Source: Bacteroidia bacterium (GTDB lineage Bacteria; Bacteroidota; Bacteroidia; Flavobacteriales_D; Parvicellaceae). From it: DNA of 64,000 nucleotides. Both the position numbers and the translations under genes were made by a program. Location: positions 1 to 64,000 of the forward strand of contig JAUHZI010000004.1 in assembly GCA_030426105.1 (NCBI GenBank), written 5' to 3'. Numbering within the stretch: position 1 is the stretch's first letter; every line of letters begins with the position of its first letter. Positions 11,053 to 23,018 of this stretch are shown here, piece after piece. The notes under the pieces were generated by a model. That model saw only the letters and a list, made by a program, of their open reading frames with translations, did not search any database and was not told the origin of the DNA.

Positions 11053-11655
11053 ATGAATTCAAAGCAGTGTATTCAAATTTTTAATCAGTCTATTGAAGAT
11101 TACCATGTTAAAGATGATGTGGCGACGCCAATAGAAAACCCATATAAAGAAAATACAATAGAGGCTTTATTGTATTTAAAAAATTGGGTAGATACAGTAC
11201 AATGGCACTATGAGGATATTATTCGTGATCCAGAAATTGATCCTATTGCAGGAATGGAGTTGAAAAGGAAGATTGATAAGTCTAATCAACATCGTACAGA
11301 TTTGGTAGAAAAGATTGATGACTTCTATATTGAGCAATTTAGGACCGTTGAAGAGAGAGAAACAGCAACATTAAATACAGAAAGTCCAGCTTGGGCGGTG
11401 GATCGTCTTTCTATTTTATGTTTGAAGATATATCACATGCAGGAGCAAACAGAAAGAGCAGATGTTTCTGATGCTCATAGACTGCAATGTGAAAACAAGT
11501 TAGCCATTTTAAAAGAACAAGAAATTGATTTATCTAGTTCATTTGATCAGTTGTTAGAAGATTTTGCAAAAGGAGATAAGAAAATCAAAGTTTATCGCCA
11601 GATGAAGATGTACAACGACAACGATTTAAACCCAGTATTATATAAAAATAAATAA
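11053..11655 (+). CDS. DUF4254-like protein
   Basis: Conserved Bacteroidota protein; family recognised by overall sequence only. Confidence 0.65.
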   Translation: MNSKQCIQIFNQSIEDYHVKDDVATPIENPYKENTIEALLYLKNWVDTVQWHYEDIIRDPEIDPIAGMELKRKIDKSNQHRTDLVEKIDDFYIEQFRTVEERETATLNTESPAWAVDRLSILCLKIYHMQEQTERADVSDAHRLQCENKLAILKEQEIDLSSSFDQLLEDFAKGDKKIKVYRQMKMYNDNDLNPVLYKNK

Positions 11656-11700
11656 CTCATTATTAAATGTTTATTAAGCGACAATCATTATTTTTGTAAT

Positions 11701-14099
<2,399 letters not shown>

Positions 14100-14112
14100 A
14101 AACGAATAAGGC

Positions 14113-14186
14113 GGCCTCGTAGCTCAACTGAATAGAGCACTGGATTTCGGCTCCAGCGGTTGCAGGTTTGAACCCTGCCGAGGTCA
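14113..14186 (+). tRNA. tRNA-Arg (anticodon UCG)
   Basis: Cloverleaf GGCCTCG...CGAGGTCA; anticodon arm CTGGA TTTCGGC TCCAG. Confidence 0.95.
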
Positions 14187-14198
14187 CTAAGAGTATAA

Positions 14199-14225
14199 AG
14201 CTAAGCACGTAGTGCTTGGCTTTTT
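14199..14225 (+). terminator. Intrinsic terminator after tRNA-Arg
   Basis: AGCTAAGCAC GTA GTGCTTGGCT TTTT. Confidence 0.8.
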
Positions 14226-14229
14226 GTGT

Positions 14230-14550
14230 TTTTAGACCGAACTGAACTTGTTCAAGTGAGGGATAATAATCCAAAAAGCCAAATTCATATAAAATGGATA
14301 GCTTTATACTCGGAATTCGGAGCTCAAAGGATCATAAGCGTCAGCGAATAACCTTCAACATGATTTGTTCTTCGGTTGAATAAGCATAAGTATTGTTTTT
14401 AGACCGAACTGAACTTGTTCAAGTGAGGGATAATAACACAAAAAGTCTAATCCATTGACAATGGATAGCTTTTTATTCGGAATTCGGAGCTCAAAGGTTC
14501 ATAAGCGCCAGCGAATAACCTTCAACATGATTTGTTCTTTGGTTGAATAA
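14230..14550. repeat. Tandem duplication of a non-coding ~154-nt unit (period 167 bp)
   Basis: agaccgaactgaacttgttcaagtgagggataataa...ggttgaataa occurs at 14234 and 14401 with high identity. Confidence 0.9.
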
Positions 14551-14640
14551 TTTCTTTAAGATTTGTTACTTTGGAGTTATTTTATAACTTCCATATAGAA
14601 ACAAGTTGTAGATTACTTAAAGGCTCCAAATAAATCGTTA

Positions 14641-15453
14641 ATGAATTATCAAACGTTTCAACCACATCCAGATTTAAGTGCTTTAGTCAAATTTTATTGG
14701 ACTTTGAAAGTTCCGTTTGACCCCAACAATCAGAAGCAAAAAATTATTCCAGACGGTTGCATAGAAATGACTTTTAACCTAAAAGATAAGATTAAGCGTT
14801 ACGTATCTGAAAATGATTATATAATACACCCAAATGCTATGGTAATGGGGCAAAGAAGGAAATCCTATTTTATAGAACCTATAGGAGATGTTGACTCATT
14901 TGCTGTTTGCTTCTATCCTTATGGGTTCTCAAGTTTTATTTCTACCCCACTTGAAAACTTGGTAGATGTTGAAGCCCCGCTTGAAAGTTTATTTGGAGAA
15001 ATTTCTGCAAAAAAAATAGAACAAAATATCCAGCAAGCAAGCAATACGCGCGAACGTATTGAGGTTATTGAAGCATTTCTTTTAGATAAGCTCATTCAGA
15101 GTAGAACGATAGAAAATTTGGTAAAAACAACTGTAGATGCACTTCTTACCACTAATGGAAAAACTTCAATAAACCGAATGTTGAAAGATGATTTGTCGAA
15201 AAGGAGACGACTCGAAAGAAACTTCAAAAAGCAGATAGGCATTAGCCCGAAGCAGTTGGGAAAAGTATTGCGTTTACAGACTGCTTTAAAGATGATCCTA
15301 AACGATAAGGAAAGTCTAACAAGCATTGCTTATGAAAGTGAATACTTTGATCAAGCACATTTTATTAAAGACTTTAAAGAATTTATCGGGATTACTCCAA
15401 AAGAGTTTTTAGATAATGAAAATATGGCTCTTTCTACTCTTTTCTACAAATAA
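14641..15453 (+). CDS. AraC family transcriptional regulator
   Basis: C-terminal AraC HTH: ESLTSIAYESEYFDQAHFIKDFKEFIGITPKEF. Confidence 0.9.
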   Translation: MNYQTFQPHPDLSALVKFYWTLKVPFDPNNQKQKIIPDGCIEMTFNLKDKIKRYVSENDYIIHPNAMVMGQRRKSYFIEPIGDVDSFAVCFYPYGFSSFISTPLENLVDVEAPLESLFGEISAKKIEQNIQQASNTRERIEVIEAFLLDKLIQSRTIENLVKTTVDALLTTNGKTSINRMLKDDLSKRRRLERNFKKQIGISPKQLGKVLRLQTALKMILNDKESLTSIAYESEYFDQAHFIKDFKEFIGITPKEFLDNENMALSTLFYK

Positions 15454-15541
15454 TATCTAAGCATGTCGCATTTTTACAATTTCAATTCGTCTATTGAGAA
15501 TAGTTTTGCGTCATACAATTAATTAAAAAAAAATCATACTT

Positions 15542-16027
15542 ATGAGAAGAATAATACTTAGTGCTTCAATTCTATTAGCTGTTGGTTTTGCCGCCTGCAA
15601 TAATCAGAATACACCTAATTCAGAAACAGAAAAACAAGATTTAACAGTAGAAAAAAAGCTAAATAGCTTTGTCTCTCTGTTTGAAATACCAGCAACTGAT
15701 ATTTCAAGGGCAATCAATTTTTATGGATCCATTTTGAATGTTAACATTGAAAAAATGGAAATGCCAGGAATGGAAATGGGAATTTTTCCTTACGAAAACC
15801 AAATGGTAACAGGTGTAATAATGAAGGGAGAAGACTTCAAGCCATGTGCTAACGGGGTAACCATTTACCTTAATGGAGGAAATAATCTACAAACCATTCT
15901 CGACAAAGTTGAAGAAAATGGAGGGAAAATCATTGTTCCAAAAACAGCCCATGCAGATGGAAATGGGTTTTTTGCGTTGTTTTTAGATACAGAAGGAAAT
16001 AAACTTGGTTTAAACTCACCCAACTAA
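15542..16027 (+). CDS. VOC/glyoxalase-like lipoprotein
   Basis: Lipobox-like N-terminus (GFAACNN); VOC fold ATDISRAINFYGSILN. Confidence 0.8.
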   Translation: MRRIILSASILLAVGFAACNNQNTPNSETEKQDLTVEKKLNSFVSLFEIPATDISRAINFYGSILNVNIEKMEMPGMEMGIFPYENQMVTGVIMKGEDFKPCANGVTIYLNGGNNLQTILDKVEENGGKIIVPKTAHADGNGFFALFLDTEGNKLGLNSPN

Positions 16028-16077
16028 ATAGGAAAAAAACGAAAGAGAATAATCCTTTCGAGCCCAATAATTCTTGT

Positions 16078-16114
16078 AAAAGCCTTGTCATCTCTTGATT
16101 GACAAGGCTTTTTC
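16078..16114 (+). terminator. Intrinsic terminator
   Basis: AAAAGCCTTGTC atctcttgatt GACAAGGCTTTTT. Confidence 0.85.
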
Positions 16115-16220
16115 CTAAATAAGGTTTTGATTTATCAAGAGAAGATTAAAAAATACTTCGTCAATCTTATTCAAAGCAATTTAATTACCTTAGTACTATG
16201 ATAGGTAATCATGCATAGAA

Positions 16221-16679
16221 ATGAAAATCGAAAAAGCACATAGAGCAGATGCAAATAATCTCACCAATTTAACCATTCGTTCAAAGGACTATTGGAACTA
16301 TGGAGCAAAACAAATCCAAGAGTGGATAGACGATTTAACAATTACACCTAACTACATAGCTAAAAATGAAGTATTCAAGTTAGTTCTTTCCGATGAAGTT
16401 ATTGGGTTCTATGCTTTTCAACCAGAAAATAAAAAATTGGTTAAATTAAATTTTCTATTTCTTGAACCTGAATTTATAGGCAAAGGGTATGGAAAATTAT
16501 TAATGAACGACTTTTTACAAAGAGTAAGAAGAATGGGGCTTCAAAAAGCCATTCTTGATTCAGACCCCAATGCTGTAAAGTTTTATGAGCAGATAGGATT
16601 TAAAATAGTAGGAAAACTAAAGACGAAAGTTGAAGGTCGTTTTTTACCGATTATGGAGATGGATATAAAGCCTTTATAA
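16221..16679 (+). CDS. GNAT family N-acetyltransferase
   Basis: FLEPEFIGKGYGKLLMNDFL acetyl-CoA binding motif. Confidence 0.88.
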   Translation: MKIEKAHRADANNLTNLTIRSKDYWNYGAKQIQEWIDDLTITPNYIAKNEVFKLVLSDEVIGFYAFQPENKKLVKLNFLFLEPEFIGKGYGKLLMNDFLQRVRRMGLQKAILDSDPNAVKFYEQIGFKIVGKLKTKVEGRFLPIMEMDIKPL

Positions 16680-16777
16680 AACAATTTAACAGTGCGTTTG
16701 ATAGTACAATACTGTAATAATTCAGAACCTGATAAAGAATATTTGTTTAGGTATACAAAGAGTAAAATATAAAATCT

Positions 16778-17182
16778 ATGAAAACAATTATAGTAATAAT
16801 TTTAGCATTGGTTTCAATAGAAATAATTGGACAAAACCTTTCTGAATGCGGTCTTGATAATAACCCTGTGCTTACACAGGTGGAGTCTGAATACCTAAAT
16901 GATTATTTGGCAGCACAAAGAAATGAGTTTGATTTTCAAGATAAAAAGGTGATTTTTATTACTGGAAGTAGTGGGAGTATAATTGGGACGAAAGTGGAAT
17001 ATTTTGAGCATATCAAAAGATGGAATGATAAAAATGCTAGGGTAGCCACAGGAATAGAAGTTTTGACAGAGAAACAAAAAATGGAATCCAATGGGTTTGA
17101 TGTCATCATTACTTACTGGGTTAAGGTCTTAACCGAAAAACAAAAAAAGAAACTGTTGAAGCAAATAAAAACAATGAAATAA
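16778..17182 (+). CDS. Hypothetical secreted protein
   Basis: Signal peptide-like N-terminus; start of downstream ORF overlaps. Confidence 0.55.
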   Translation: MKTIIVIILALVSIEIIGQNLSECGLDNNPVLTQVESEYLNDYLAAQRNEFDFQDKKVIFITGSSGSIIGTKVEYFEHIKRWNDKNARVATGIEVLTEKQKMESNGFDVIITYWVKVLTEKQKKKLLKQIKTMK

Positions 17183-18495
17183 TGAGAGTTATAATATTAA
17201 TCCTTATAGGTTTTATTTTTACAAATTGTAAAAATAAAAAGGAAAAAAATCAAGATATTCTAACAACTGATATCACTAATTTTTGGGACGCTTATGATAA
17301 GATAACCTCTACTCAAGACTCAGCACTTCAATATAAATACCTAGATAGTTTATATATCCAAAAAGGTACAGCTGGTTTGAATGGAATTATACAAGCAAGA
17401 AATTATACAGCTCAAGAATATATAGAAGCCATTAATCACTATCCTGAATTTTGGAGCTCGATTAGGAATAATACATTAAAAGCTGAAAGCTATAGTCAAG
17501 AATTAGAGCAAGGTATTGAGAAGTTACGAAAGTTGTACCCTGAATTGAAGCCACGTAAAATTTACTTTACTGTTGGGGCATTACGTACAGCTGGAACCTA
17601 TTTAGATAGTTTGGTGCTAATAGGAAGTGAAATGGCCTTTGTAGATAAAAACACTGTAGCCTCAGAATTCCCAGAGGAAATACGTGAAGGAAGACAAACT
17701 TATTTTAATCAGAACCCTATTGATGATATCGTTTTTTTAGCAATTCAAGAGTATGTGCATACACAACAAAGGCCTTTTGTACATAATTTACTGTCTTATT
17801 GTATACATGAAGGTGTTGGGGATTTTGTTGCTACAACAGTATTAGATATTCCACCTGTGGTACCAGCAATATATTATGGAAGAGAACATAAAGCAGTAAG
17901 AGAAAAATTTGAGAAAGAAATGTTCTATGGCAATAATGTGTATCAATGGCTTTGGAGCGATGAACCTAATGCGTTTGGAGTAAGGGATTTAGGTTATTAT
18001 ATTGGTTATCAAATCTGTGAGGATTACTACGATCAAGCTGAAGATAAACAAGCAGCAATTAAAACAATGATAGAATTAGATTATGAAGATAATTTGCAAA
18101 TTGAAGAATTTGTGAAAGAGGCTAACTTTTTTTCAGCTTCTTTAGATGAATTGTATCAGGATTTTGAAAATAGACGCCCATATGTAATAGGGGTCAATCA
18201 GTTTGAAAATAATAGTAGTAAAGTATCTCCAAGTATTAAACAAATAACAGTTGAATTTTCAAGACCTTTAAATGGTGTCAATACTGGTGTCGACTTCGGA
18301 GATCTAGGGCAAGATGCATTTCCCAAAAATGACATAAATGGTCGGTTTTGGTCTGAAGACAATAAATCTTGGACTATCCCAGTAGAATTAGAACCTAATA
18401 GAACTTATCAAATACTCATTAGCAATAACTTTAGAACAGAAGACAGAACTCCTTTAAAACCATATTTAATAGAATTTAAAACAGGAGAATTATAA
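17182..18495 (+). CDS. Predicted lipoprotein, GldB/DUF2268-like with C-terminal Ig-like domain
   Basis: Lipobox (FTNCKNK), C-terminal Ig-like segment SPSIKQITVEFSRPLNG. Confidence 0.55.
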   Translation: MRVIILILIGFIFTNCKNKKEKNQDILTTDITNFWDAYDKITSTQDSALQYKYLDSLYIQKGTAGLNGIIQARNYTAQEYIEAINHYPEFWSSIRNNTLKAESYSQELEQGIEKLRKLYPELKPRKIYFTVGALRTAGTYLDSLVLIGSEMAFVDKNTVASEFPEEIREGRQTYFNQNPIDDIVFLAIQEYVHTQQRPFVHNLLSYCIHEGVGDFVATTVLDIPPVVPAIYYGREHKAVREKFEKEMFYGNNVYQWLWSDEPNAFGVRDLGYYIGYQICEDYYDQAEDKQAAIKTMIELDYEDNLQIEEFVKEANFFSASLDELYQDFENRRPYVIGVNQFENNSSKVSPSIKQITVEFSRPLNGVNTGVDFGDLGQDAFPKNDINGRFWSEDNKSWTIPVELEPNRTYQILISNNFRTEDRTPLKPYLIEFKTGEL

Positions 18496-18515
18496 TCGAT
18501 TGGAAAATGTAAGAA

Positions 18516-19004
18516 ATGGACAGCACATTGAATCAATATATAAAACATTATACGGAGCATTTAGAGTCAGATAATATACAGAAAGGGTATAAAGGTTTAA
18601 TGGAGTATTTGATGCATTTACGAATTCATTTTATAAAGCAGCATCCAAAGCACTTGATTATAGGAAATTTCTATCAAGGTTATATGGATATGAGTTATTT
18701 CTCAATAACGCCTAAAGCATTAAAAAACTTAAAACTGAAAATAGGATTGGTATACAATCATGAAAAAAATCAATTTGAGCTGTGGTTGGTTGGACAGAAT
18801 AAACAAGTTCAAAAGAAATACTGGGAGTTATCTAATAATTATGATTGGGGGAAATATAAAATATCTGAAACAGCTCAAGATTCAATAATTGAGCATAGAA
18901 TTGTAGCTAAACCTAAGTTCGATGATCTTAAATTGCTAACCCAAAATATTGAAAAGGAAACCTTAACATTCATTGGAGTTATTGAAAAGGCTTTGTTAGC
19001 ATGA
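18516..19004 (+). CDS. Hypothetical protein
   Basis: ORF with consistent coding composition. Confidence 0.6.
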   Translation: MDSTLNQYIKHYTEHLESDNIQKGYKGLMEYLMHLRIHFIKQHPKHLIIGNFYQGYMDMSYFSITPKALKNLKLKIGLVYNHEKNQFELWLVGQNKQVQKKYWELSNNYDWGKYKISETAQDSIIEHRIVAKPKFDDLKLLTQNIEKETLTFIGVIEKALLA

Positions 19005-19044
19005 AAAATAAGCATTTAATGCTAGAGCTTATTATAAGCTATCT

Positions 19045-19653
19045 CTAATCGATATAAGCTTTATACTTTTTCATACCTTCTGAAGTCAGATATGGAAAAA
19101 TTAAATTATTGATATAGGCAACATATTTCTCTTTTAGCCCTTTAGAATGAAAATCATTTGGATTAAGGTTAATGAAGAAAAAGGTGCGCATTGCTCCACT
19201 CAAATTCATTAAGTAATCTAAATCATTATCGTTTAATTCTTCTCTAAGGAGCCCTTTAACTTGTAACTGTTTTAAAACGTGGAGATAACCTTTTTTTCTT
19301 GAATTATTATCATGTTCTAATCTTGTTGATAAACTTGGGTAGCTTCTTCTAATTTCAACGAAATCAATATAAAAAAATAAATATTTCATCGAAATTTCAA
19401 AAGTGATTTTCGGAGCATCTAATATGCTTTCAAATAGATGATTAAAATCAAAAGCTTTCAGAATTTCAACAGTTTCTTCAAGCATATCCTCATACAAAGA
19501 AATAATCAAGAGTTCCTTCGTTTTGAAGTGATAAGTTACATTGCCATAACTAATAGAAAGCTCCTCTGCAACCTCTCGTAGAGTCACATTCTTAAACCCT
19601 TTTTTATTAAAAAGTTCCTTAGATTTCTGCTTAATTTTATTTTTTGTTTTCAT
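19045..19653 (-). CDS. TetR/AcrR family transcriptional regulator
   Basis: N-terminal HTH KELFNKKGFKNVTLREVAEELSISYGNVTYHFKTKELL. Confidence 0.93.
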   Translation of the reverse strand: MKTKNKIKQKSKELFNKKGFKNVTLREVAEELSISYGNVTYHFKTKELLIISLYEDMLEETVEILKAFDFNHLFESILDAPKITFEISMKYLFFYIDFVEIRRSYPSLSTRLEHDNNSRKKGYLHVLKQLQVKGLLREELNDNDLDYLMNLSGAMRTFFFINLNPNDFHSKGLKEKYVAYINNLIFPYLTSEGMKKYKAYID

Positions 19654-19662
19654 CTTTTTTAT

Positions 19663-19688
19663 AAAATTAGTCCATTTGGACTAATTTT
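19663..19688. promoter_or_regulatory. Candidate TetR operator in the divergent promoter
   Basis: Perfect inverted repeat AAAATTAGTCC-ATTT-GGACTAATTTT. Confidence 0.8.
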
Positions 19689-19718
19689 TAATATCTTTGA
19701 ATCAAATTTACACTAAAT

Positions 19719-20591
19719 ATGGCATCAATATACAAGAATAGTCAAGCAAAAGAAGAATTAATGCATTTGTATGACGAAAAGTTAAAGAGTTTAGAAATTA
19801 ACTATACTAATATAGATGTTCCGACTAGTTTTGGCAGAACTAGAGTTGTACAAACTGGGAATGTAAATGGTAAGAAGATTGTGATGTTTCATGGTTATAA
19901 TGCTGGATCGCCAATAACATTAGAGGCGGTAAAAAACCTGATAAAAGACTATTGTTTTTATGTCGTTGAAACAGTTGGTCAAGCAACAAAAAGTGAAGAG
20001 TTTACGATTAACATTAAGGATGATTCTTTTGCGCTTTGGGCAGACGAAGTTTTGGAAAAATTAGAAATAGAAAGAGCGAACGTTATAGGGATATCGTATG
20101 GTGCTTTCATTGTTGAAAAGCTGATGACTCATAAACCAGAACGAATAGAAAAATGTGTTCTTGTGGTGCCGAGTGGTATTGTAAATGGGAATATTTGGGA
20201 ATCAACTAAAAAGCTGACTTTTCCTTTAATTAGATATAAAATTACAAAACAAGAAAAGCATTTAAAGTCTTTTTTAAATGCCTTTGCACCAGTTGAAAAT
20301 GACCATTTGTATAGGATGTTGAGTACCATTATGAAAGGTGTAAAGCTTGATACACGAATACCTAAATTATTAAAACCTCAAGATGTTAAAGGATTTAACG
20401 CGCCTGTTTATGTGATTGCAGCTAAAAATGATGTATATTTTCCAGGAGAAAAAATAGCGAAAAGAAGTGAAGCGTTATTTTCTAATTTAAAAGAAGTACA
20501 CCTATTAGAAAATTCAAAACATATGCCAGCAGAAGAGACTTATTCTGTTATTCAACAAAAAATAATGGAATGGATAGGAGATAGTATATAA
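19719..20591 (+). CDS. Alpha/beta hydrolase
   Basis: GISYGAFI nucleophile elbow; C-terminal SKHMPAEE. Confidence 0.88.
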   Translation: MASIYKNSQAKEELMHLYDEKLKSLEINYTNIDVPTSFGRTRVVQTGNVNGKKIVMFHGYNAGSPITLEAVKNLIKDYCFYVVETVGQATKSEEFTINIKDDSFALWADEVLEKLEIERANVIGISYGAFIVEKLMTHKPERIEKCVLVVPSGIVNGNIWESTKKLTFPLIRYKITKQEKHLKSFLNAFAPVENDHLYRMLSTIMKGVKLDTRIPKLLKPQDVKGFNAPVYVIAAKNDVYFPGEKIAKRSEALFSNLKEVHLLENSKHMPAEETYSVIQQKIMEWIGDSI

Positions 20592-20649
20592 AAGCAAATT
20601 CACTCATATATGGATTTACCTATGAGTGAATTTGTTCTAAAATTGATTA

Positions 20650-21615
20650 TTACGATTGAAGCCCTACCAATTTATAACTTTCTTTAACTAGTTTTCTGGC
20701 AGTATCCATATCATGGGCATTAGGATTAGGAGATTGCATTGGCCAGCCTCCTTTTTTACATTCTTTATCTCTGTACAATACGCTATGTTGACTAAAATAA
20801 GCTCCAGAATGATTACGGGCATCATCAGAAAGTAAACAATGTAATGATGCTTGAGCTGCTTCAGCACTACTATCAGTCATGCCTTTTACAAAAGGTTGTA
20901 CAATTTTCATGATTGTTCGAATCAAGAAGCTTCCTCCACTACCAAAGTTTGAACGAGCCCAACCTGGGTGTATAGAAGCAGTAGTCACTCCAGTTCCGTT
21001 TAATCTTTCTGCTAATTCTTTGGCATATAACACAACTGCTACCTTAGCTTCTCCATAGGCTTCAAAGTTGTTGTATTTTCTTTTTTTATGGTGTAAATCA
21101 TCTAAATGTACTTTAGGTCTGCTTTTGGGACTTCCTGCATGTACTACAGAAGAGATAATAGCCATACGTGACTCTTTGGTGCTTTTTAAGACATCTAATA
21201 GTAACTCTGTCATTAAAAAGTGTCCAAAATAACTAGCAGACCAGGTGTACTCAAAACCGTGTTTAGTGTACTTAGGCTTATTCTCCATGTTTACCATTCC
21301 AGCATTACACATTAAACCGTCAAGTTGAGTGTGTTTACTTTTAAAAGCAGTAACGAAATCGCGAACAGATTGTAAATCTGCCAAATCACAAGCCATAACC
21401 TCAGAAGTTCCTTTTAGTTCTTTGAAAGTTGCTCTTGCTTCTTCTCCTGCATTGACTCTTCTACAAGCCATAACCACATGAGCACCTTGTTTTACCAATT
21501 GTCGAGTTGTTTCTAAACCGACGCCAGAATTTGCTCCAGTTACAATATAGATTTTCCCACTGATGTCTTTTGAAAGTGTTTTTTCATCACAAACGATTAA
21601 ATTTTTATGTGCCAT
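20650..21615 (-). CDS. Short-chain dehydrogenase/reductase (protochlorophyllide reductase-like); start trimmed to MAHKNLIV
   Basis: IYIVTGANSGVGLETTRQL; the N-terminal extension in the ORF track overlaps a terminator and operator repeats. Confidence 0.88.
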   Translation of the reverse strand: MAHKNLIVCDEKTLSKDISGKIYIVTGANSGVGLETTRQLVKQGAHVVMACRRVNAGEEARATFKELKGTSEVMACDLADLQSVRDFVTAFKSKHTQLDGLMCNAGMVNMENKPKYTKHGFEYTWSASYFGHFLMTELLLDVLKSTKESRMAIISSVVHAGSPKSRPKVHLDDLHHKKRKYNNFEAYGEAKVAVVLYAKELAERLNGTGVTTASIHPGWARSNFGSGGSFLIRTIMKIVQPFVKGMTDSSAEAAQASLHCLLSDDARNHSGAYFSQHSVLYRDKECKKGGWPMQSPNPNAHDMDTARKLVKESYKLVGLQS

Positions 21616-21671
21616 AATATTTTGTTTTTCAATTTGATACTTCAAAGTAACAGCTATTAAAGCAATGAATA

Positions 21672-21704
21672 GAACACAATATTGGGAACATAGAACACAA
21701 TATT
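21672..21704. promoter_or_regulatory. Pair of direct repeats GAACACAATATT, 21 bp apart (candidate AraC-family operator)
   Basis: GAACACAATATT at 21672 and 21693. Confidence 0.6.
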
Positions 21705-21712
21705 CAGAAAAC

Positions 21713-21745
21713 AAAAAATCCGTTTCATTTAGTTGAAACGGATTG
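21713..21745 (-). terminator. Intrinsic terminator of the AraC gene
   Basis: On minus strand AATCCGTTTCA..TGAAACGGATTTTTT. Confidence 0.75.
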
Positions 21746-21770
21746 ACTTCTTTATACTTAAAATAACTGA

Positions 21771-22697
21771 TTAATTCAAAAATTGAGATCGGTAAACGTT
21801 AGGAGATTCCCCTGTTTTTTTCTTAAACAATCTGCTGAAATAATGCGGGTAGTTAAAACCTAAGTCATATGCTATCTCATTAATTGTTTTCTCTGATTGT
21901 GCTAAATCTACTTTAGCAAGTTCAATAATGTGTTCATCAATATGATCTTTGGTACTCTTTCCTGTCTCTTTTTTTAATAAATCACTTAGATAGGTATTGG
22001 AATAATTCACCTTTTTAGCAAAATATTCTGGAGAAGGAGTTCCTTGCTGTAAGTGAAGTTTTTGTGCATAGAATTCTTGAATGAGCTCTTCTACTTTACT
22101 AACAACATCAGAACTGCTGTTTGTTCTTGTAATAAATTGTCGCTCATAAAAACGTTGAGAATAATTTAGAAGCAATTGAATATTCGTAACCAAAACTTCT
22201 TGGCTATGCTTGTCAATATTCATACGGAGTTCCTCTTTTATGTTGTTAACTGTCTCGATTAAGGTGTTTTCTTCTTTTTTAGAGAGGTGCAAAGCCTCAT
22301 GAACCCCATAGTTGAAAAAATTATACTTTTTAATACGTTTTCCTAAATCAAAATTTCGAATCAAGTCTGGGTGAAAAACAAGAAAAAATCCATAACTACT
22401 AGGAGTTTGAGAGTCATTAGAAGATACTATTTGATTGGGAGCTATGAATTGAAGTACACCTTCCTCAAAATCGTATTTGTTTCTCCCATACTGCATTCCA
22501 CAGCTCCCATCTTTTAGGATGATTGAATACAAATCAGACGTCATTTTAATAGCTTTATACATTTCTGCTTGTTCATCAGACATTTCTAAATCAGTTACAT
22601 CCAATACTCCTATCAATGGATGGCTTGGTCTTTCTTTACCAATGGCTTCGTAAAACTGTGTAACAGATTTGATTCTAAAAATATTGTTCTCTCCCAT
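21771..22697 (-). CDS. AraC family transcriptional regulator
   Basis: C-terminal AraC HTH ...INEIAYDLGFNYPHYFSRLFKKKTGESPNVYRSQF. Confidence 0.93.
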   Translation of the reverse strand: MGENNIFRIKSVTQFYEAIGKERPSHPLIGVLDVTDLEMSDEQAEMYKAIKMTSDLYSIILKDGSCGMQYGRNKYDFEEGVLQFIAPNQIVSSNDSQTPSSYGFFLVFHPDLIRNFDLGKRIKKYNFFNYGVHEALHLSKKEENTLIETVNNIKEELRMNIDKHSQEVLVTNIQLLLNYSQRFYERQFITRTNSSSDVVSKVEELIQEFYAQKLHLQQGTPSPEYFAKKVNYSNTYLSDLLKKETGKSTKDHIDEHIIELAKVDLAQSEKTINEIAYDLGFNYPHYFSRLFKKKTGESPNVYRSQFLN

Positions 22698-22730
22698 AGT
22701 ACAAATCTAGATTTATTCGTTTAATAAATT

Positions 22731-22763
22731 CAACACAATCCTCAGTTTATCGAACACGATATT
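22731..22763. promoter_or_regulatory. Second 21-bp spaced repeat pair upstream of the AraC gene
   Basis: CAACACAATCC at 22731 and GAACACGATATT at 22752. Confidence 0.5.
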
Positions 22764-23018
22764 CATATTCAGCAACTCATCCATTTATTGAGATATAGGT
22801 TTGTTAAATGTGCTATTTTCAACCTTCTTTAAATGAAGTTTCAAATAAGTATAAAGGAGAGGTTTATTTAATGAAATTAGAGCAATTATTTACCTGGTTT
22901 TTTACTTAGACTTTTAGTTTTTAAGATTAAATTGATTGAGACGAATTATTAGGAATTTTTTCTAAGTTTTTGTATTTTCGATGCTATAGATTGCTTAGCA
23001 CCCGCAACTTTATAATCA

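Noticed and set aside
21616-21714. N-terminal extension of the SDR ORF (MFSEYCVLCSQYCVLFIALIAV...)
   Set aside because: The Cys-rich repeat arises from translating the GAACACAATATT operator repeats; conserved SDR sequence starts at MAHKN.
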